Shown: positions 10,730-22,204, counted from the stretch's first letter. The stretch: 64,000 bases of DNA from Lactobacillus hominis DSM 23910 = CRBIP 24.179 (GCF_000296835.1 NZ_CAKE01000002.1:124001-188000); one strand, 5' to 3'. Program-made: numbers and translations. The notes: a model not told the origin generated them from the sequence alone.

Positions 10730-10757
10730 TTGACCTCACGAATATCATATTTATATG
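10730..10757 (+). promoter_or_regulatory. candidate comC promoter facing the rpsL promoter
   Basis: TTGACC (10730-10735) and TATATG (10752-10757) are spaced 16 bases apart on the plus strand, upstream of comC. Within it lies ACGAATA (10738-10744), seven of eight bases of the streptococcal com-box TACGAATA, so an alternative-sigma reading is also possible. It overlaps, face to face, the rpsL promoter. Candidate only. Confidence 0.4.
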
Positions 10758-10767
10758 CACAAAAGCT

Positions 10768-10796
10768 AGTTTAACGCGAATTTTAATTGAGGTCAA
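10768..10796 (-). promoter_or_regulatory. promoter of the str operon (rpsL-rpsG-fusA)
   Basis: On the minus strand TTGACC (10796-10791) and TAAACT (10773-10768) are 17 bases apart, about 85 bases upstream of the rpsL start. The -35 lies in TTGACCTCA, which is repeated inverted at 10730-10738. Confidence 0.8.
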
Positions 10797-10851
10797 CAAT
10801 AAAAAAATAAAAATCATGATTTTTTACGTAATATACATTGGAGGTAAACAC

Positions 10852-11520
10852 ATGTATATGCAATTTTTTAATTTTTTTATCGGCGCTTGTATTGGCTCTC
10901 ATGCTCTAGTAGTTGTTAATCGCTACGAAACCAAAGATTTTTTATTTGGCTCTTCTAAATGCGATAGCTGTCAAACTCCTTTAACTATTTTAGATGAAAT
11001 TCCAATTTTTTCTTACTTAATAAAAAAAGGTAAATGCTCTTTTTGTAATAATCTTATCCCCATCAGCTGTCTTTATACAGAAATAATCAGTGGCCTTTTA
11101 TTTCTTTCAATCAATATTTTTTCACTTTCTGGATTTTACAGCGCGTTATTTACTTATTTTATTTTGTTAATTGGAATTTTTGACCTAAAAGATCAAGAAT
11201 TTGAAATAAACCTTCTGTTCATCCCCACTATAATTGCGCTTTTTTCCCCTATTTCTGCATATCATTATTTTAATATTGCTGAATTGCTGAGCTTTGGGAT
11301 ATTTTTAGCTACTTTTTTATTAATGAATTTATTAAATAAACTAGGCGGTGGCGATACATTAATTTTTATCATTCTTTATCTATTTCTAGGCTATCAAACA
11401 ATTTATATTCTTTTATACGCTTGTTTAAGTTTTATGGGCTACTGCATATTTACTAAGCAAAGACAAGCTGCAGCATTCATTCCTTTTATAATAATAGGAT
11501 TAATCTTTACTAATGCATAA
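10852..11520 (+). CDS. comC: prepilin peptidase (A24), competence type
   Basis: Prepilin peptidases are membrane aspartyl proteases that cut and N-methylate type IV-like prepilins, in Gram-positives the ComG competence pseudopilins. The ATG at 10852, with TTGGAGG eight bases upstream, gives 222 residues. The product has an N-terminal membrane segment, then CDSC and CSFC pairs in a cytoplasmic loop, then several hydrophobic helices. The two catalytic aspartates are plausible in GIFDLKDQE and in GGGDTLIF (GxGD-like). Frames beginning further upstream lack a ribosome binding site. The comG partners are not in this window. Base composition is more AT-rich than in the ribosomal neighbours. Confidence 0.88.
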   Translation: MYMQFFNFFIGACIGSHALVVVNRYETKDFLFGSSKCDSCQTPLTILDEIPIFSYLIKKGKCSFCNNLIPISCLYTEIISGLLFLSINIFSLSGFYSALFTYFILLIGIFDLKDQEFEINLLFIPTIIALFSPISAYHYFNIAELLSFGIFLATFLLMNLLNKLGGGDTLIFIILYLFLGYQTIYILLYACLSFMGYCIFTKQRQAAAFIPFIIIGLIFTNA

Positions 11521-11556
11521 AAAAGAGACGTCTCATTACGAGACGCCTCTTTTTAA
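11520..11556. terminator. bidirectional terminator between comC and rpoC
   Basis: AAAAGAGaCGTCTC and GAGACGcCTCTTTT form a strong hairpin with loop ATTAC. T-runs on both sides allow termination of comC on the plus strand and of rpoB-rpoC on the minus strand. Confidence 0.9.
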
Positions 11557-11576
11557 CACAAATGTTTTAATTAAGC

Positions 11577-14500
11577 TTATTGCTTTGAACTATCTTTTGA
11601 ATTATCAGCAGCGGCTAATTTCTTTTCAATATCTGCAATTGAGTATACAGATTCTTTAGCTTTTTGTTCCTTCTTCATGTTCTCAGGTGGAATATCTGCT
11701 TTTGGTTCCATCTCACGATATACTGGCATACCAGTACCAGCTGGGATGATCTTACCAATAATAACATTTTCCTTAAGTCCAAGTAATGGATCATTCTTAC
11801 CTCTAATTGAAGCATCAGTAAGAACACGAGTAGTTTCCTGGAATGAAGCAGCTGATAAGAAACTGTTAGTCTCAAGAGCGGCCTTAGTAATACCCAAAAT
11901 AACGCTTTGTGCAGTTGCTGGAATACCACCAGAAATAATGACTTGCTTGTTACGGGCTTTGAATTCTCCAATATCCATAAGTTCACCTGGTAAGATATCA
12001 GTTTCACCTGGATCAAGAATTCTAACTTTTTGAAGCATTTGACGAGCCATTACTTCGACGTGTTTGTCGGCAATTTCCACACCCTGCATTCTATAAGCCT
12101 TTTGAATTTCGCTAAGAATATACTTCTCAGTAGTCAAAGCATCACGAACTCTAATTAATTCCTTAGGATCGATAGAACCAAGCGTTAATTTGTCACCACG
12201 TTCAATTTGATCACCTTCTGCAACTGCAACTGAGGCAGTGTAAGGAACATTATAAGTTCTAGTATCAGTTTGACCCTTAACAGTAATTTCACGAGTGTGT
12301 TCTGCTGGATCCTCTTCAATAGCAGTAACTTCACCGGTAACTTCGGAAATTGTTGCACGACCTTTAGGGTTACGAGCTTCAAACAATTCTTGAACACGAG
12401 GAAGACCTTGAGTAATATCAGCAGCACCGGCAACACCACCGTTGTGGAAGTTACGCATAGTCAACTGAGTACCAGGTTCACCGATTGATTGGGCAGCAAC
12501 AGTACCTACTGCTTCACCAACTTCAACATCTTCACCAGTAGCTAAGTTCATACCGTAACATTTCTTACATACACCATGTTGAGTGTTGCAAGTAAATACG
12601 GAACGGATAGTAACTTCAGTTACACCAGCATCAACAATCTTATGAGCCATATCTTCGGTCATCATAACATCTGCTGGGCAAATTACTTCGTGGGTTTCAG
12701 GATCGTAAACACTCTTAGCAGTGTAACGACCAACTAAACGATCGAATAATGGTTCGATCATTTCGTCCCCTTCAGTAATTGCGTGTACAGTAAGACCACG
12801 ATCAGTACCACAATCTTCTTCACGAATGATAACGTCTTGAGCAACATCAACCAAACGACGAGTTAAGTAACCAGAGTTTGCGGTCTTCAAAGCCGTATCA
12901 GTCATACCCTTACGAGCACCGTGTGTGGACATGAACATTTCCAAAACTGACAAACCTTCACGGAAGTTTGAAGTAACAGGAATTTCCATCATTCCTCCGT
13001 TAGGAGCAGCCATAAGTCCACGCATACCAGCTAACTGAGTAAAGTTAGAAATGTTACCACGAGCACCAGAATCGGCCATGATAGTAATTGGGTTACGTGG
13101 AGCATGGATTTGCGCGATTTCATTTTGAACAGTATCTTTACAACTATTCCAAATACTAATTACTCGATCGTGTCTTTCTTCATCAGTAATCAAACCACGA
13201 CGATATTGCTTAGAAACAACATCAACCTTCTTACGAGCTTGGGCTACAATGTCATCTTTATCAGTGATTGTAGGAATATCTTCAACCCCAATAGTTAATC
13301 CAGAAGTAGTACATACTGTGTAACCTAATTCCTTCAAATCATCAAGGTAATCAGAAGTTCTTTGAACTTTGTAGTCTTTATAAATTTGGGCAATAGAATC
13401 AGACAAGAAGCCCTTCTTGAATGCTTGGCCTAACTTCATATTGTCCAATTTTTCGTGAATATCTTCACCTGGTTTTAAGAAATACTTTTCATCCAATGGA
13501 TGAGTTAGGTTTTCTTGAGTTGGATCATTTACATAGTAGAAGTTCTTAGGGAAGATCATGTTAAATACAAGTTTTCCGTAAGTAGTAACAAAAATACCAT
13601 GTTCTTGACCCTTTGGCCATGGCTTTTCAGGCATAGAATCAGCTGCAAGACCAATTCTAGTATGGAAGTGAATATCACCATTTTCATAAGCAATAGTTGC
13701 TTCTTGTGGTGAATCAAAGATCATTCCTTCGCCTTCACGACCACGTTCTGATTGAGTTAACCAGAAGTTACCTAAAACGATATCCTGTGATGGAGTAACG
13801 ATAGGCTTACCATCCTTAGGTGCCAAAATGTGGTGAGCTGCAAGCATCAATAAACGTGATTCAGCAACAGCTTCATCAGATAATGGAACGTGAATAGCCA
13901 TCTGGTCACCATCGAAATCGGCATTGTAAGCTTCACAAGCAAGTGGGTGCAAACGAATTGATTTACCTGGCACTAAAACAGGTTCAAATGCTTGAATACC
14001 CAAACGGTGAAGAGTAGGGGCACGGTTCAAAAGAACCGGTCTTTCCTTAATAACATCTTCTAAGATGTCCCAGATATCGTCATCTTCACGATCAATTTTG
14101 CGCTTAGCATTTTTAATGTTAGATGCTAAACCACGTTCAACTAATTCATGCATTACAAATGGCTTGAATAATTCCAAAGCCATTGGACGAGGAACACCAC
14201 ATTGATAGAACTTCAATTTTGGTGAAACGTCGATAACTGAACGACCAGAATAGTCAACACGTTTACCTAATAAGTTTTGACGGAAACGTCCTTGCTTACC
14301 TTTAAGCATGTGAGAAAGTGACTTAAGTGGACGATTACCTGGTCCTACAACTGGACGACCACGACGACCGTTATCAATTAATGCATCAACAGCTTCTTGG
14401 AGCATACGCTTTTCATTTTGAACAATAATACGTGGTGCATTCAAGTCAAGCAATCTCTTTAAACGATTATTTCTGTTAATAACACGTCTGTACAAATCGT

Positions 14501-15263
14501 TCAAATCAGAAGTAGCGAAACGTCCACCATCCAATTGAACCATTGGGCGAAGATCAGGTGGGATAACTGGAATACAATCCATAACCATCCATTCAGGCTT
14601 GTTACCTGAGTTCTTGAAAGCATCAAGAATATCTAATCTTCTGATTGCTCTTGTTCTCTTTTGTCCAGTAGCAGTCTTTAATTCTTCTTTTAAAGCCGCA
14701 ACTTCTTTATCAATATCTACTTTTTCAAGAAGTTCTTTAATGGCTTCAGCACCCATTTTAGCTTCAAAACGGTTACCATATTTAGCCTTTTCTTCACGAT
14801 ATTCAGCTTCAGTTAAAAGTTGCTTATCTTCTAGATCAGTGTCACCAGGATCAATAACAATATAAGCTGCAAAATAAATTACTTCTTCTAATGATCTTGG
14901 AGAAACGTCTAAAACTAATCCCATACGTGATGGAATGCCCTTAAAGTACCAAATGTGTGATACAGGAGCTGCTAATTCGATGTGACCCATGCGTTCTCTT
15001 CTAACTTTAGAAGAGGTTACTTCAACACCACAACGATCACAAACGATACCACGGTACCGAACCCCCTTGTATTTACCACAGGCACATGACCAGTCTTTAG
15101 TTGGTCCAAAGATTCTTTCATCAAATAGACCATCTTTTTCTGGCTTTAAAGTACGATAATTGATAGTTTCAGGCTTCTTAACTTCACCATAAGACCAACT
15201 TCTGATCTTGTTTGGAGAAGCCAAACCTATTTGCATACTTTCAAACTTATTTACGTCGATCAA
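11577..15263 (-). CDS. rpoC: DNA-directed RNA polymerase beta' subunit
   Basis: The beta' subunit carries the catalytic magnesium site of RNA polymerase. The 1228-residue product has the N-terminal zinc cluster (Cys60, 62, 75, 78), the invariant NADFDGDQM catalytic loop near 446-452, and the second zinc site (cysteines near 818, 891, 898 and 901 in [11 protein letters not shown]). [14 protein letters not shown] lies just before the catalytic loop. It follows rpoB by 19 bases. The C-terminal tail after residue ~1190 is lysine-rich and variable, as in other lactobacilli. Confidence 0.98.
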   Translation of the reverse strand: MIDVNKFESMQIGLASPNKIRSWSYGEVKKPETINYRTLKPEKDGLFDERIFGPTKDWSCACGKYKGVRYRGIVCDRCGVEVTSSKVRRERMGHIELAAPVSHIWYFKGIPSRMGLVLDVSPRSLEEVIYFAAYIVIDPGDTDLEDKQLLTEAEYREEKAKYGNRFEAKMGAEAIKELLEKVDIDKEVAALKEELKTATGQKRTRAIRRLDILDAFKNSGNKPEWMVMDCIPVIPPDLRPMVQLDGGRFATSDLNDLYRRVINRNNRLKRLLDLNAPRIIVQNEKRMLQEAVDALIDNGRRGRPVVGPGNRPLKSLSHMLKGKQGRFRQNLLGKRVDYSGRSVIDVSPKLKFYQCGVPRPMALELFKPFVMHELVERGLASNIKNAKRKIDREDDDIWDILEDVIKERPVLLNRAPTLHRLGIQAFEPVLVPGKSIRLHPLACEAYNADFDGDQMAIHVPLSDEAVAESRLLMLAAHHILAPKDGKPIVTPSQDIVLGNFWLTQSERGREGEGMIFDSPQEATIAYENGDIHFHTRIGLAADSMPEKPWPKGQEHGIFVTTYGKLVFNMIFPKNFYYVNDPTQENLTHPLDEKYFLKPGEDIHEKLDNMKLGQAFKKGFLSDSIAQIYKDYKVQRTSDYLDDLKELGYTVCTTSGLTIGVEDIPTITDKDDIVAQARKKVDVVSKQYRRGLITDEERHDRVISIWNSCKDTVQNEIAQIHAPRNPITIMADSGARGNISNFTQLAGMRGLMAAPNGGMMEIPVTSNFREGLSVLEMFMSTHGARKGMTDTALKTANSGYLTRRLVDVAQDVIIREEDCGTDRGLTVHAITEGDEMIEPLFDRLVGRYTAKSVYDPETHEVICPADVMMTEDMAHKIVDAGVTEVTIRSVFTCNTQHGVCKKCYGMNLATGEDVEVGEAVGTVAAQSIGEPGTQLTMRNFHNGGVAGAADITQGLPRVQELFEARNPKGRATISEVTGEVTAIEEDPAEHTREITVKGQTDTRTYNVPYTASVAVAEGDQIERGDKLTLGSIDPKELIRVRDALTTEKYILSEIQKAYRMQGVEIADKHVEVMARQMLQKVRILDPGETDILPGELMDIGEFKARNKQVIISGGIPATAQSVILGITKAALETNSFLSAASFQETTRVLTDASIRGKNDPLLGLKENVIIGKIIPAGTGMPVYREMEPKADIPPENMKKEQKAKESVYSIADIEKKLAAADNSKDSSKQ

Positions 15264-15282
15264 AAGTTTAACCTCCTGCTAA

Positions 15283-18200
15283 TTACTTAGAAACCTTGTC
15301 ATCAGATGCAGAATCAGCTGATCCAGACTCTTGTGGAGTTTGGTTGTCTTGCTGCGTCTTATTTTTTTCAGTTTCTTCGGCTAACTTCTTCTTTTCTTGT
15401 TGCTCAGCCATCTTAGATAATGTATCGATGTTGAAGTGCTCATTAGAATCATCATCCATATCGCGCAATTCGATTTCTTTGTGATCCATATCTAAGACCT
15501 TGATATCCAAGCCAAGAGATTGTAATTCTTTTACCAATACTCTGAATGATTCAGGAACGCCTGGTTTTGGAATTCTTTCTCCCTTAACAATAGCTTCGTA
15601 TGCCTTAACACGTCCTACAACGTCATCTGACTTGTAAGTCAAAATTTCTTGCAAAGTGTAAGCAGCACCGTAAGCTTCAAGAGCCCAAACTTCCATTTCA
15701 CCGAAACGCTGTCCACCAAATTGTGCTTTACCACCAAGTGGTTGTTGAGTAACAAGTGAGTAAGGCCCAATTGAACGAGCGTGGATCTTGTCATCAACCA
15801 TGTGAGTTAACTTCAAGTAGTACATAATACCTACTGAAACACGGTTGTGGAATGGTTCACCAGTACGTCCATCATAAAGAACAGTCTTACCGTCTTTACC
15901 AATACCAGCTTCACGAACCATCTTCCACATATCATCTTCAGAAGCACCATCGAATACTGGAGTAGCTACGTGAATACCTAATTGCTTAGCAGCAATACCT
16001 AAGTGTAATTCAAGAACCTGTCCGATATTCATACGTGATGGCACACCCATGGGGTTCAAACAAATGTCAACTGGACGACCATCTGGTAAGTAAGGCATAT
16101 CTTCTTCAGGACAAACCAAAGCAATAGTACCTTTATTACCGTGACGACCAGACATCTTGTCACCAACTTGTATCTTACGTTTTTGAACAATGTAAACACG
16201 AACCATCTTGTTTACACCAGGTGGTAATTCGTCGCCAGCTTCACGTGTGAAGACTTGAACGTTTTGAATAATTCCACCACCACCATGTGGTACACGGAGT
16301 GAAGTATCACGAACTTCACGTGCCTTTTCACCAAAGATTGCGTGAAGTAAACGTTCCTCAGCTGATAATTCAGTTACACCCTTTGGAGTAACTTTACCAA
16401 CTAAGATATCGCCATCATGAACTTCTGCACCAATACGAACAATACCATCTTCGTCAAGATCCTTAAGTGCATCTTCACCAACGTTAGGAATTTCGCGAGT
16501 AATTTCTTCAGGTCCTAACTTAGTATCACGTGATTCTGATTCGTAATCTTCAATATGAATGGAAGTGTAGACATCGTCTTTAACCATTCTTTCTGAGATC
16601 ATAACAGCATCTTCGTAGTTGTACATGTTCCAAGTCAAGAATGCGATAATTGGGTTTTGACCTAAAGCCAATTCACCATTGTCCATTGCAGGACCATCCG
16701 CAATAACTTCACCAGCTACTACTTCTTCGCCTTGCTTAACGTTTGGAGTTTGGTTGTAGTTCTTAGTTGCGTTAGAACGACGATACTTTTCAAGAACATA
16801 TTTATCTAGTGTCTTGTCTTCTCTTCTAACTCTAATTTCATTAGCATCTACATATTCAACAACACCAGGTGCTTTAGCTAAAATTGCATCCCCTGAATCG
16901 TGAGCAGCACGGTACTCCATACCAGTACCAACAATTGGTGCATGTGGATTAATCAAAGGAACAGCTTGACGTTGGTGGTTAGCTCCCATCAAAGCACGGT
17001 TAGAATCATCGTTTTCAAGGAAAGGAATACATGCAGAAGTTACAGAAACTACTTGCTTTGGAATAACGTCCATGTAGTCAATCTTATCAGGCGTAACTTC
17101 CAAGTTTTCTTCCTTATGACGAGCTAAGACGATCTTATCTTTGAATGATCCATCTTCATTCAATGGAGCGTTGGCACCAGCGATGATGTAGTTATCTTCA
17201 ACATCGGCAGTCAAGTAATCGATCTTATCAGTTACTTTGTGAGTATCCCAAGATACACGACGGTATGGTGTTTCAATAAAACCATACTTGTTAACAATAG
17301 CGTAAGTTGCTAAAGAGTTAATCAAACCAATGTTAGGTCCTTCGGGAGTTTCGATAGGACATAAACGACCATAGTGAGTATAGTGCACGTCACGAACTTC
17401 ATATCCAGCACGATCACGTGACAAACCACCAGGCCCTAAGGCAGACATACGACGCTTGTGAGTTAACTCACCAAGTGGGTTATTTTGGTCCATGAATTGT
17501 GACAATTGTGATGAACCAAAGAACTCTTTAACTGAAGCTACAACTGGACGAATGTTGATTAATTGTTGTGGAGTTACAGTTGCAATGTCTTGAGTTGACA
17601 TTCTTTCACGAACTACACGTTCCATACGAGCTAAACCAATTCTAAATTGGTTTTGAAGTAATTCACCAACACGACGAATACGTCTGTTACCTAAGTGATC
17701 AATGTCGTCAGTAGTACCAATATTATCTTGAAGTGCAAAGAAGTAGTTAATTGAACTTAAAACATCAGCTGGAGTTAAGTGTTTTACATCTTCGCCAATG
17801 TGTCCGTTAGACATTAACTTAATTACACGTTCAGGATCTACTTTAGAGTAAACTTTAATTTCTTGAACAGTTACAGGATCTGGAAGAACTCCTTCTTTAG
17901 ATGGTTCATAAGTCACCATCTTAAAGTCATCACGATCAAGATATGGAGATAATTTATCCATTACTTCGTGGGTAACTACAGTACCCTTCTTAGCGATAAT
18001 TTCACCAGTATCAGGATCTGCTAAAGTTTCTGCTAAAGTTTGTCTTAACAAACGGTTCTTTAATGATAACTTCTTATTAATCTTGTAACGACCAACAGGT
18101 GCTAAATCATATCTTCTTGGATCAAAGAAACGTGCATAAAGCAATGATCTTGATGAATCAGTAGTCTTCGGTTCACCAGGACGTAATCTTTCATAAATAT

Positions 18201-18918
18201 CCTTCAAAGCTTCAGCTACACGAGAATCAGCTGGATTTTTATGAATATCTTTTTCCAAAGTGAATTTGAGTGAATCGCTATCGCCAAACATTTCAGCAAT
18301 TTCGCTGTCTGATCCAAATCCTAAAGCACGGATTAAAATAGACAAAGGTAATTTACGAGTTCTGTCGATACGGACAAAGGCTAAGTCCTTAGCGTCAGTT
18401 TCGTATTCAAGCCATGCACCTCTGTTAGGAATAACAGTGGTGCCAAAAATTTGTCGACCATTTTTATCAAAATCAGAGTGGAAATATACACCAGGTGATC
18501 TAACTAACTGAGAAACAATAACTCTTTCGGCACCATTGATTACGAAAGTACCAGAATCAGTCATCAATGGGAATTCACCAAAGAATACATCTTGAGTCTT
18601 AATTTCACCAGTTTCATGGTTGGTTAATCTCAAAGTTACGTGTAAAGGTGCAGAATAGTTAGCATCGTGATCACGAGCTTCTTCAAGAGTGTATTTGGGC
18701 TTCAAAAGTTTATAATCAACAAACTCAAGTGAAAGTTTTCCTGAGAAATCTGAAATTGGCATAATGTCATCAAACATCTCGCGAATACCTTCATTTAGAA
18801 ACCACTTGTATGATTCGGTTTGTACATCAGTCAAATTAGGAAGCTTCAAAACTTCTTTAATTCGTGAGAAGCTACGTCTTGTCCGATGACTACCATAGTT
18901 CACAGCGTGTCCTAACAA
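15283..18918 (-). CDS. rpoB: DNA-directed RNA polymerase beta subunit
   Basis: The beta subunit forms one pincer of RNA polymerase and the rifampicin pocket. The product is about 1211 residues. The rifampicin region reads [18 protein letters not shown], with the usual Asp, His and downstream Ser positions intact. The start is uncertain. AAAGGA lies eight bases before a TTG at 18918, giving [16 protein letters not shown], which I prefer. The ATG at 18927 abuts the same AAAGG and has no other ribosome binding site, and the ATG at 18948 would add an unlikely leader. The acidic, glutamine-rich tail is typical of the genus. Confidence 0.95.
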   Translation of the reverse strand: MLGHAVNYGSHRTRRSFSRIKEVLKLPNLTDVQTESYKWFLNEGIREMFDDIMPISDFSGKLSLEFVDYKLLKPKYTLEEARDHDANYSAPLHVTLRLTNHETGEIKTQDVFFGEFPLMTDSGTFVINGAERVIVSQLVRSPGVYFHSDFDKNGRQIFGTTVIPNRGAWLEYETDAKDLAFVRIDRTRKLPLSILIRALGFGSDSEIAEMFGDSDSLKFTLEKDIHKNPADSRVAEALKDIYERLRPGEPKTTDSSRSLLYARFFDPRRYDLAPVGRYKINKKLSLKNRLLRQTLAETLADPDTGEIIAKKGTVVTHEVMDKLSPYLDRDDFKMVTYEPSKEGVLPDPVTVQEIKVYSKVDPERVIKLMSNGHIGEDVKHLTPADVLSSINYFFALQDNIGTTDDIDHLGNRRIRRVGELLQNQFRIGLARMERVVRERMSTQDIATVTPQQLINIRPVVASVKEFFGSSQLSQFMDQNNPLGELTHKRRMSALGPGGLSRDRAGYEVRDVHYTHYGRLCPIETPEGPNIGLINSLATYAIVNKYGFIETPYRRVSWDTHKVTDKIDYLTADVEDNYIIAGANAPLNEDGSFKDKIVLARHKEENLEVTPDKIDYMDVIPKQVVSVTSACIPFLENDDSNRALMGANHQRQAVPLINPHAPIVGTGMEYRAAHDSGDAILAKAPGVVEYVDANEIRVRREDKTLDKYVLEKYRRSNATKNYNQTPNVKQGEEVVAGEVIADGPAMDNGELALGQNPIIAFLTWNMYNYEDAVMISERMVKDDVYTSIHIEDYESESRDTKLGPEEITREIPNVGEDALKDLDEDGIVRIGAEVHDGDILVGKVTPKGVTELSAEERLLHAIFGEKAREVRDTSLRVPHGGGGIIQNVQVFTREAGDELPPGVNKMVRVYIVQKRKIQVGDKMSGRHGNKGTIALVCPEEDMPYLPDGRPVDICLNPMGVPSRMNIGQVLELHLGIAAKQLGIHVATPVFDGASEDDMWKMVREAGIGKDGKTVLYDGRTGEPFHNRVSVGIMYYLKLTHMVDDKIHARSIGPYSLVTQQPLGGKAQFGGQRFGEMEVWALEAYGAAYTLQEILTYKSDDVVGRVKAYEAIVKGERIPKPGVPESFRVLVKELQSLGLDIKVLDMDHKEIELRDMDDDSNEHFNIDTLSKMAEQQEKKKLAEETEKNKTQQDNQTPQESGSADSASDDKVSK

Positions 18919-18948
18919 AGAAAACATCCTTTCTTGTGCAAAGATCAA

Positions 18949-19085
18949 ATATTACATTTGTGTTACATTTATCAAAAAGCCTATTTTTGGGTACAAAAAA
19001 ACAAAAACAACAATAAAGTCGTTTTTGTTTTATCATTCTGCTGGACAATAGATCAGCAAAATCCTGAATTTCAGCCTTTTAAACA
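18949..19085 (-). promoter_or_regulatory. rpoB leader with internal terminator (Lacto-rpoB-type region)
   Basis: Between the promoter at 19091-19119 and rpoB the minus-strand transcript would form CTGAAATTCAG, then TTTTGCTG/CAGCAGAA around a 10-base loop (about 19056-19031), then ACAAAAACGAC/GTTGTTTTTGT (one mismatch) followed by seven T's (19030-18994). That last hairpin is an intrinsic terminator. It could end clpC, or act as an attenuator for rpoB. A conserved structured leader called Lacto-rpoB is known at this place in Lactobacillales, but I cannot confirm the match without a covariance model. Confidence 0.55.
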
Positions 19086-19090
19086 GCAAT

Positions 19091-19119
19091 ATTCTACTAT
19101 TTTCTCTTTAATTTGTCAA
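19091..19119 (-). promoter_or_regulatory. promoter of rpoB-rpoC
   Basis: TTGACA (19119-19114) and TAGAAT (19096-19091) on the minus strand are separated by 17 bases, starting three bases after the clpC stop codon. It is a near-perfect consensus and the best promoter in the gap. Confidence 0.85.
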
Positions 19120-19121
19120 AG

Positions 19122-21596
19122 CTAAGAATTTTTGACTAAAGATTTTTCTTTAGCTTGTTCAATTTTAAATTTAATTTTACCTTGATGAGCTCCAACTTTT
19201 AGAACTTGACCAGCCTTTAACTGACCGCTAATTAAGTATTGTGCAATAGGATCTTCAAGGTCTTTTTGAATAGCCCTTCTTAATGGACGAGCACCATTTT
19301 CTGGATCAAATCCATCCTTAGCTAACACATCTAAAGCAGCTGGAGAAATTTTCAAAGTTACATCTTGATTCTTTAAACGAGTAACCAAGCGATGGGTTAA
19401 AAGCGTTACAATTTGACGCAATTGCTTTTTGTTCAAGCTATCAAATGAGACAACTTCATCAATTCTATTCAAGAATTCTGGTCTGAAGAATTGCTTAGTG
19501 GCTGCCTCAATCTTATCTTTTTTGACTTGATTCAAATCAGCATTATCTGCTGCAAACCCGACTGTCTTATCTTCCTGAATCGATCTTGAGCCAAGGTTAG
19601 AAGTCATAATAATAATTGTATTTCGGAAGTCGACTTTTCTTCCTTTAGAATCAGTTAAAAAACCTTCATCAAGAACTTGTAAAAGTAAATTAAATACATC
19701 TGGATGAGCTTTTTCTACTTCATCAAGTAAAATAACTGAATATGGATTGCGACGAACTCTTTCAGATAATTGTCCGCCTTCTTCATAGCCAACATAGCCT
19801 GGAGCTGAACCGATTAGCTTGCTAGTAGCAATTTGATCCATATATTCAGACATATCCACTCGAATGATATTTTTTTCAGATCCAAATACAGCATCCGCTA
19901 GCGCTTTAGCCAATTCAGTCTTACCTACACCAGTTGGACCTAAGAATAAGAATGAACCAATTGGACGATTTTCATCCTTTATTCCGCTTCTGCTTCTTCT
20001 AATGGCACGGCTAACAGCACTTATTGCCTTATTTTGACCGATAACTCTTTCATGCAAAATTGCTTCTAAGTTAGCTAAACGCTTAGTTTCGCTCTTTTTC
20101 ATGCGAGTTACAGGAATTCCAGTCCATTGAGCTACAACTTTAGCAATTTGAGCTTCGTCAACAACAGCAGTTTTGGCATTTTTAGCCGTTAATTTTTCAT
20201 TTAAAGCTTCACGTTGCATTTGAAGCTCATCTTCTTGTTCATGAAGCTTAGCTGCTTGAACAAAGTTTTGATTTTCTGCAGCTTGCTCTTTTTGAGTAAT
20301 CGTTTGCTTAATTTGAGTATTTAACTTTATAAGCTTTGGATCAACCTTGCCTTTGGCAGTAATTTTAACTGCGGCACTAGCTTCATCGACTAAGTCAATA
20401 GCTTTATCTGGTAAAAAGCGATTAGAAATATATCTAGTTGATAAATCAACAGCAGCTTCTAAGGCATCTTCGTTGATACGCACATTATGATAAGCTTCAT
20501 ATTTTGGACGCAAACCTTCCAAAATCTTTACAGTTTGCTCTTTAGTAGGTTCACCAATTTTTACTCTTTGAAAACGACGAGCTAATGCTTGATCTTTTTC
20601 AATATATTTTTGATATTCATCAAAAGTAGTGGCACCTATCATTTGAATATCACCTCGAGCAAGCGATGGTTTCAAAATGTTAGAAGCATCGATTGCCCCT
20701 TCTGCACCGCCAGCCCCAATAAGAGTATGCATTTCATCAACAAACAAAATTACAGAGCCGTCTTGATGAATCTCATTAAGGATCTTTTTCATTCGATCTT
20801 CAAATTCACCACGATACTTAGTTCCTGCAATCAAACTCCCCATATCAAGAGCCATTACTCTTTTATGAGCTAAGTCTTCTGGAACTTGACCATGAACAAT
20901 CGCTGCAGCGATACCTTGAGCCACTGCAGTTTTTCCTACGCCAGGTTCTCCCACTAAAACCGGATTATTTTTAGTTCGACGAGATAAAATTTGAATTACT
21001 CTTTTAATTTCTTTATCGCGTCCAATTACTGGATCAATGCCGCCTTCGCGAACACGCTTATTCAAATTAACTGCCACTTTATCAAGATTAGGAGTAAGCG
21101 ATTTAGAGCTATCATTTGTATTAGTCATATTTTGACTGGTAAAATCACTCGAGCTAGAATCGTTATTGCCTAATTCCTCATTAATCTCATCAATCAAAAT
21201 TTGTGGATCCAAACCTATATTTTTCAAAATAAGACTAGCTAAAATCTGGTTACTTGCTAGTAAACCTAAAAGAATATGATTAGTTTCGATCTCGCTAGAA
21301 CCAACACTATTAGCTTTTTGTTTAGCATAATTTAATACTAAATCTAGTCGTGGCGACATCTCCATGTATGTTGCCTTAGGGCTGGAACCATAACCTGTAT
21401 AGCGTTCTATTTCTTCTCTAACTAAGGTTGGCGTGACCCCATTTTCGCGCAATAACTTTCCAGCATTCCCATTAGCTTCTATAACTAATGCTAATAAAAC
21501 ATGCTCAGTTCCAATAATTCGATGATGAAAGTTTTGTGCCTGTTCTCTTGCAATTTGTAATACATCTCTAGCACTATTGCTATATGATTTTTCCAT
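19122..21596 (-). CDS. clpC: ATP-dependent Clp protease ATP-binding subunit ClpC
   Basis: ClpC is a Hsp100 unfoldase that feeds substrates to ClpP and needs adaptors such as MecA. The 824-residue product has a double Clp_N repeat (residues 1-~140), a first AAA module with GEPGVGKT near 216, a coiled middle domain with a UVR-like stretch near 430-460 that distinguishes ClpC from ClpA/ClpE, and a second AAA module with GPTGVGKT near 553. It stands alone here, without the ctsR-mcsAB genes of Bacillus. No pair of CtsR heptads (GGTCAAA) is evident upstream. Confidence 0.95.
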   Translation of the reverse strand: MEKSYSNSARDVLQIAREQAQNFHHRIIGTEHVLLALVIEANGNAGKLLRENGVTPTLVREEIERYTGYGSSPKATYMEMSPRLDLVLNYAKQKANSVGSSEIETNHILLGLLASNQILASLILKNIGLDPQILIDEINEELGNNDSSSSDFTSQNMTNTNDSSKSLTPNLDKVAVNLNKRVREGGIDPVIGRDKEIKRVIQILSRRTKNNPVLVGEPGVGKTAVAQGIAAAIVHGQVPEDLAHKRVMALDMGSLIAGTKYRGEFEDRMKKILNEIHQDGSVILFVDEMHTLIGAGGAEGAIDASNILKPSLARGDIQMIGATTFDEYQKYIEKDQALARRFQRVKIGEPTKEQTVKILEGLRPKYEAYHNVRINEDALEAAVDLSTRYISNRFLPDKAIDLVDEASAAVKITAKGKVDPKLIKLNTQIKQTITQKEQAAENQNFVQAAKLHEQEDELQMQREALNEKLTAKNAKTAVVDEAQIAKVVAQWTGIPVTRMKKSETKRLANLEAILHERVIGQNKAISAVSRAIRRSRSGIKDENRPIGSFLFLGPTGVGKTELAKALADAVFGSEKNIIRVDMSEYMDQIATSKLIGSAPGYVGYEEGGQLSERVRRNPYSVILLDEVEKAHPDVFNLLLQVLDEGFLTDSKGRKVDFRNTIIIMTSNLGSRSIQEDKTVGFAADNADLNQVKKDKIEAATKQFFRPEFLNRIDEVVSFDSLNKKQLRQIVTLLTHRLVTRLKNQDVTLKISPAALDVLAKDGFDPENGARPLRRAIQKDLEDPIAQYLISGQLKAGQVLKVGAHQGKIKFKIEQAKEKSLVKNS

Positions 21597-21651
21597 TGCG
21601 CACCGCCTTACTTTACTATATTTTTATAAGTAACAACATGAGTTAGTAAAT

Positions 21652-21680
21652 ATTCTAAATCTTGCTTATCTCATTGTAAA
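21652..21680 (-). promoter_or_regulatory. clpC promoter
   Basis: TTTACA (21680-21675) and TAGAAT (21657-21652) on the minus strand are 17 bases apart, 55 bases before the clpC start. No CtsR or CIRCE operator overlaps it that I can see. Confidence 0.7.
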
Positions 21681-21715
21681 ATACTTTTTATTTTCTTAAA
21701 AATATTGTAACAATA

Positions 21716-21746
21716 AAAAGATCCTGACAAAAATCAGGATCTTTTA
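21716..21746 (-). terminator. terminator after the small gene at 21749
   Basis: AAAAGATCCTGA and TCAGGATCTTTT form a perfect 12-bp stem with loop CAAAAA. On the minus strand it is followed by a T-rich tract. It separates the small gene from the clpC promoter. Confidence 0.88.
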
Positions 21747-21748
21747 CT

Positions 21749-21979
21749 TTATTGGAGATCATCCCATTGAATTGAAAGAGCTGGCGTTTCATTATAAGGA
21801 ATCTGCTCATCTAATTGCATTGGATAGATAGCTGCAATTTCATATGGAGACAAATTTTCTTTAAAGTGCTTTGCTTTTTCAATATCTTTGGATGCGTACA
21901 AAATATCAACTAAACCATTCTTCTGAGTAGAATCATGGTTTACACTTGCGTGCATAACTACATAAATTCTTTCTTTCAT
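21749..21979 (-). CDS. conserved small protein of unknown function
   Basis: I do not recognise a named family. The 76-residue product starts MKERIYVVMHASVNHD, is acidic at the end, and has no membrane segment or cysteine. Its composition and the helix-strand pattern around KDIEKAKHFKENL suggest a soluble cytoplasmic protein. The ATG at 21979 is preceded by GGAAGGA at eleven bases. An ATG 13 codons upstream (22018) is possible, but a -10-like TAGGAT lies only about ten bases before it. It has its own terminator and stands between clpC and tRNA-Pro. Confidence 0.65.
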   Translation of the reverse strand: MKERIYVVMHASVNHDSTQKNGLVDILYASKDIEKAKHFKENLSPYEIAAIYPMQLDEQIPYNETPALSIQWDDLQ

Positions 21980-22089
21980 AGTAATCTTCGTCCTTCCAGG
22001 TGCTTTGGAATAGCTCATTAAGAGCCTAACTTTATCCTAGCACGGAATTAAAGAAAGAAAAATGTTTTTTGTACGAAAATATTTACTAA

Positions 22090-22163
<74 letters not shown>

Positions 22164-22165
22164 GG

Positions 22166-22200
22166 GAACAAAAAAAGACTCACGCTTCGGTGAGTCTTTT
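22166..22200 (-). terminator. terminator between tRNA-Gly and tRNA-Pro
   Basis: GACTCAC and GTGAGTC, flanked by matching A- and T-runs, form a strong hairpin followed by seven T's on the minus strand. It lies after tRNA-Gly and before tRNA-Pro, which has no evident promoter of its own. Confidence 0.85.
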
Positions 22201-22204
22201 ATAC

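Noticed and set aside
21597-21720. CtsR operator in front of clpC
   Set aside because: The tandem GGTCAAA heptads are not present in either orientation.
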